DNA from: Candidatus Omnitrophota bacterium
Lineage (GTDB): Bacteria; Omnitrophota; Gorgyraeia; Gygaellales; Profunditerraquicolaceae
NCBI GenBank assembly: GCA_026387555.1
Contig: JAPLLM010000108.1
Location: forward strand, 1 to 15,430
DNA length: 15,430 nt
Reading direction: 5' to 3'
Shown: positions 14,055 to 15,430 of the stretch, piece after piece
Numbering within the stretch: position 1 is the first letter of the stretch
Layout of the letters: each line of letters begins with the position of its first letter
Translations under genes and position numbers: made by a program
The notes under the pieces: model-generated
Told to the model about the DNA's origin: nothing
Databases searched by the model: none
The model's input: the letters and a program-made list of their open reading frames with translations, nothing else

Positions 14055-15046
14055 TATTTCTTCATCCAGGGCATCATCTCGCGCAAATCCTTGCCTACTT
14101 TTTCGATAAGATGATTGTCGCCTTCCGCGATTAATCGGTTAAAATTCAGCCTACCCTCAACGTTTTCCTTGATCCACTCTTTGGCAAATTTTCCGCTCTT
14201 GATCTCTTTAAGTATCTTTTTCATCTCTTTGCGCGTGCGTTCGGTTATGATTCTCGGCCCGCGGGTCAGATCTCCGTAGCACGCGGTGTTGGATACCCCG
14301 CGGCGCATCCCGGAAATCCCTCTCTCCTGAATTAAATCCGTGATCAATTTTAACTCGTGCAAGACTTCGAAATACGCTATCTCCGGCTGATATCCGGCTT
14401 CGATCAGAGTATCAAACCCGGCCTTGATCAACTCGGTTACTCCTCCGCAAAGAACTGCCTGCTCGCCGAAAAGATCAGTCTCGGTCTCTTCCTCAAAGGT
14501 CGTCTCGATTACTCCGGCGGTAGTAGCCTTTATGGCTTTTGCGTAAGCTAAAGCTAATTGCTTCGCCTGTCCGGTTGCATCCTGGAAAACCGCGATCAGC
14601 GACGGAACACCTTTACCCTCTTCGTACATCCTTCTTACTAATGCGCCCGGGCCCTTAGGTGCGACCATAAACACGTCCACGTTCTTGGGCGGCTTGATCT
14701 GTTTAAAACGGATATTGAACCCGTGAGAAAAACAAAGTGCCTTTCCTTTTTTCAGATTAGGCTTGATCGCCTCATCGTAAACTTTTGCCTGTACGTGGTC
14801 CTGGGTAAGTATCTGGATGATATCCGCAGCCTTGGCGGCTTCCACAGCGCTTACCGGAGTGAATCCGTCCTTTTTGGCTAATTCGTAATTAGGTGTGCCT
14901 TCCATTTCCGAGACCACCACGTGGCACCCTGAATCGCGCAAACATAAAGACTGCCCGCGGCCCTGTATACCGTAACCGATGATAGCGATAGTCTTGTCTT
15001 TGATCAAACCTAAGTCCGCGTCATTGTCATAATAAATCTTTGCCAT
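14054..15046 (-). CDS. ilvC: Ketol-acid reductoisomerase (class I), possibly NADH-using
   Basis: IlvC rearranges and reduces acetolactate or acetohydroxybutyrate on the way to valine and isoleucine. The 330-residue class I enzyme shows the Rossmann loop GYGIQGRG (24-31), H108 in FSHGF, K131 in VAPKGPG, metal ligands D191 and E195 in TDLFGEQ, E227 and E231 in FEVLHELK, and S252 in GVSNTACYGD. All active-site residues are present. The cofactor loop after beta-strand 2 reads VVVSEMEGTPNYELA. The usual NADPH form has an Arg near position 48 and serines near 51-53; these are Met, Thr, Pro and Asn here, with Glu at 47. NADH preference is inferred. A strong Shine-Dalgarno, AGGAGG at 15055-15060, lies eight bases before the ATG and shares its first base with the ilvN stop. 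Confidence 0.95.
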   Translation of the reverse strand: MAKIYYDNDADLGLIKDKTIAIIGYGIQGRGQSLCLRDSGCHVVVSEMEGTPNYELAKKDGFTPVSAVEAAKAADIIQILTQDHVQAKVYDEAIKPNLKKGKALCFSHGFNIRFKQIKPPKNVDVFMVAPKGPGALVRRMYEEGKGVPSLIAVFQDATGQAKQLALAYAKAIKATTAGVIETTFEEETETDLFGEQAVLCGGVTELIKAGFDTLIEAGYQPEIAYFEVLHELKLITDLIQERGISGMRRGVSNTACYGDLTRGPRIITERTRKEMKKILKEIKSGKFAKEWIKENVEGRLNFNRLIAEGDNHLIEKVGKDLREMMPWMKK

Positions 15047-15059
15047 CTGCCCATCCTCC

Positions 15060-15430
15060 TTAGTTTGTAATAGCCAGCCTTCCGGTTTTAACTAATTCTT
15101 TTATTCCGATTTTATTCAACCCTTCCAATAATTCCTTGACCTGCGCCTGCTCGCCGACAGCTTCGATCACGGCGGTATTCCCTTTTGCCTGAATGATCTT
15201 TCCCGCGCATTTCTTCAGCAGCGCTTCGATCTTAGCCTTATCCTGCGCCGAGTAAGCGATCTTAGCCAGGACCAATTCGCGGTCAACGTGTTCCTTCTTG
15301 GTAAAATCAGTCACCGTGATCACGTCGATAAGTTTATTCAGCTGTTTCTTGATCTGCTCCAATATCGCTTCATCCTTAACCTCGACTACGATAGTCATAT
15401 AAGAAGTCTGCGGGTCGAGCGTTTCGGATA
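15060..15430 (-). CDS. ilvN: Acetolactate synthase small (regulatory) subunit, N-terminus cut by window edge
   Basis: This is the regulatory subunit of acetohydroxyacid synthase, which binds valine through an ACT domain and activates the large subunit. 122 residues are visible. The frame stays open to the window edge (ETLDPQTSYMTIVVEVKDEA), so the internal ATG at 15398 is not the start: MTIVVE is the well-known third strand of the ACT domain, and about 35-40 residues should precede the edge. The ACT-domain remainder includes EQIKKQLNKLIDVITVTDFT. The C-terminal domain follows (RELVLAKI, IEALLKKCAGKI, TAVIEAVGEQAQVKELLEGL). The stop lies 13 nt before the ilvC ATG. The large-subunit gene is expected upstream, outside the window. 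Confidence 0.92.
   Translation of the reverse strand, partial: SETLDPQTSYMTIVVEVKDEAILEQIKKQLNKLIDVITVTDFTKKEHVDRELVLAKIAYSAQDKAKIEALLKKCAGKIIQAKGNTAVIEAVGEQAQVKELLEGLNKIGIKELVKTGRLAITN

Overview
The window reads like a compact chromosome segment of an uncultured anaerobic bacterium. All recognisable genes lie on the minus strand, so transcription runs from high to low coordinates. Three features point to the PVC superphylum, most plausibly Omnitrophota: a ferredoxin-dependent 2-oxoacid oxidoreductase of the separate-subunit type, a Minf_1886-family protein (a family best known from Planctomycetes and Verrucomicrobia), and the mix of tightly overlapping housekeeping genes. This placement is inference; there is no rRNA or other marker gene here.

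Layout in transcription order. (1) Positions 15430-9150 hold a tightly coupled biosynthetic operon: ilvN (5' end outside the window), ilvC, leuA, aroE, a prepilin peptidase and malQ. Junctions share 1-4 nt or have very short gaps. (2) Positions 9139-8998 are a non-coding spacer with an 81-nt bulged hairpin. (3) Positions 8997-4096 hold a second run: a ttcA-like gene broken by an apparent internal deletion, rmuC, a YggU/DUF167 protein, a YfiH/PgeF-family protein, an unknown 78-residue protein, cutA, ccdA, a TlpA-like thioredoxin and a LUD-domain protein. (4) Positions 4095-3771 are about 325 nt of non-coding sequence packed with inverted repeats: three chained hairpins whose arms overlap. (5) Positions 3770-1903 hold a Minf_1886-family gene, a flavin split-barrel protein and a MetE-like zinc methyltransferase. 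(6) A perfect sigma-70 consensus promoter at 1863-1891 drives porG-porD-porA, with porA running off the left edge.

Functional picture: IlvN/IlvC/LeuA make branched-chain amino acid precursors from pyruvate, AroE feeds the aromatic pathway, and PorGDA exchanges pyruvate with acetyl-CoA and reduced ferredoxin. CcdA and TlpA form a thiol-relay pair across the membrane. The cofactor loops of both IlvC and AroE look unusual and suggest NADH rather than NADPH use.

The most unusual items are the chained palindromic element (3793-4072), the second bulged hairpin (9058-9138), the ttcA lesion with a GGAAC microhomology at the proposed joint, the IlvC cofactor loop, and the small ferredoxin-fold-like protein beside cutA.
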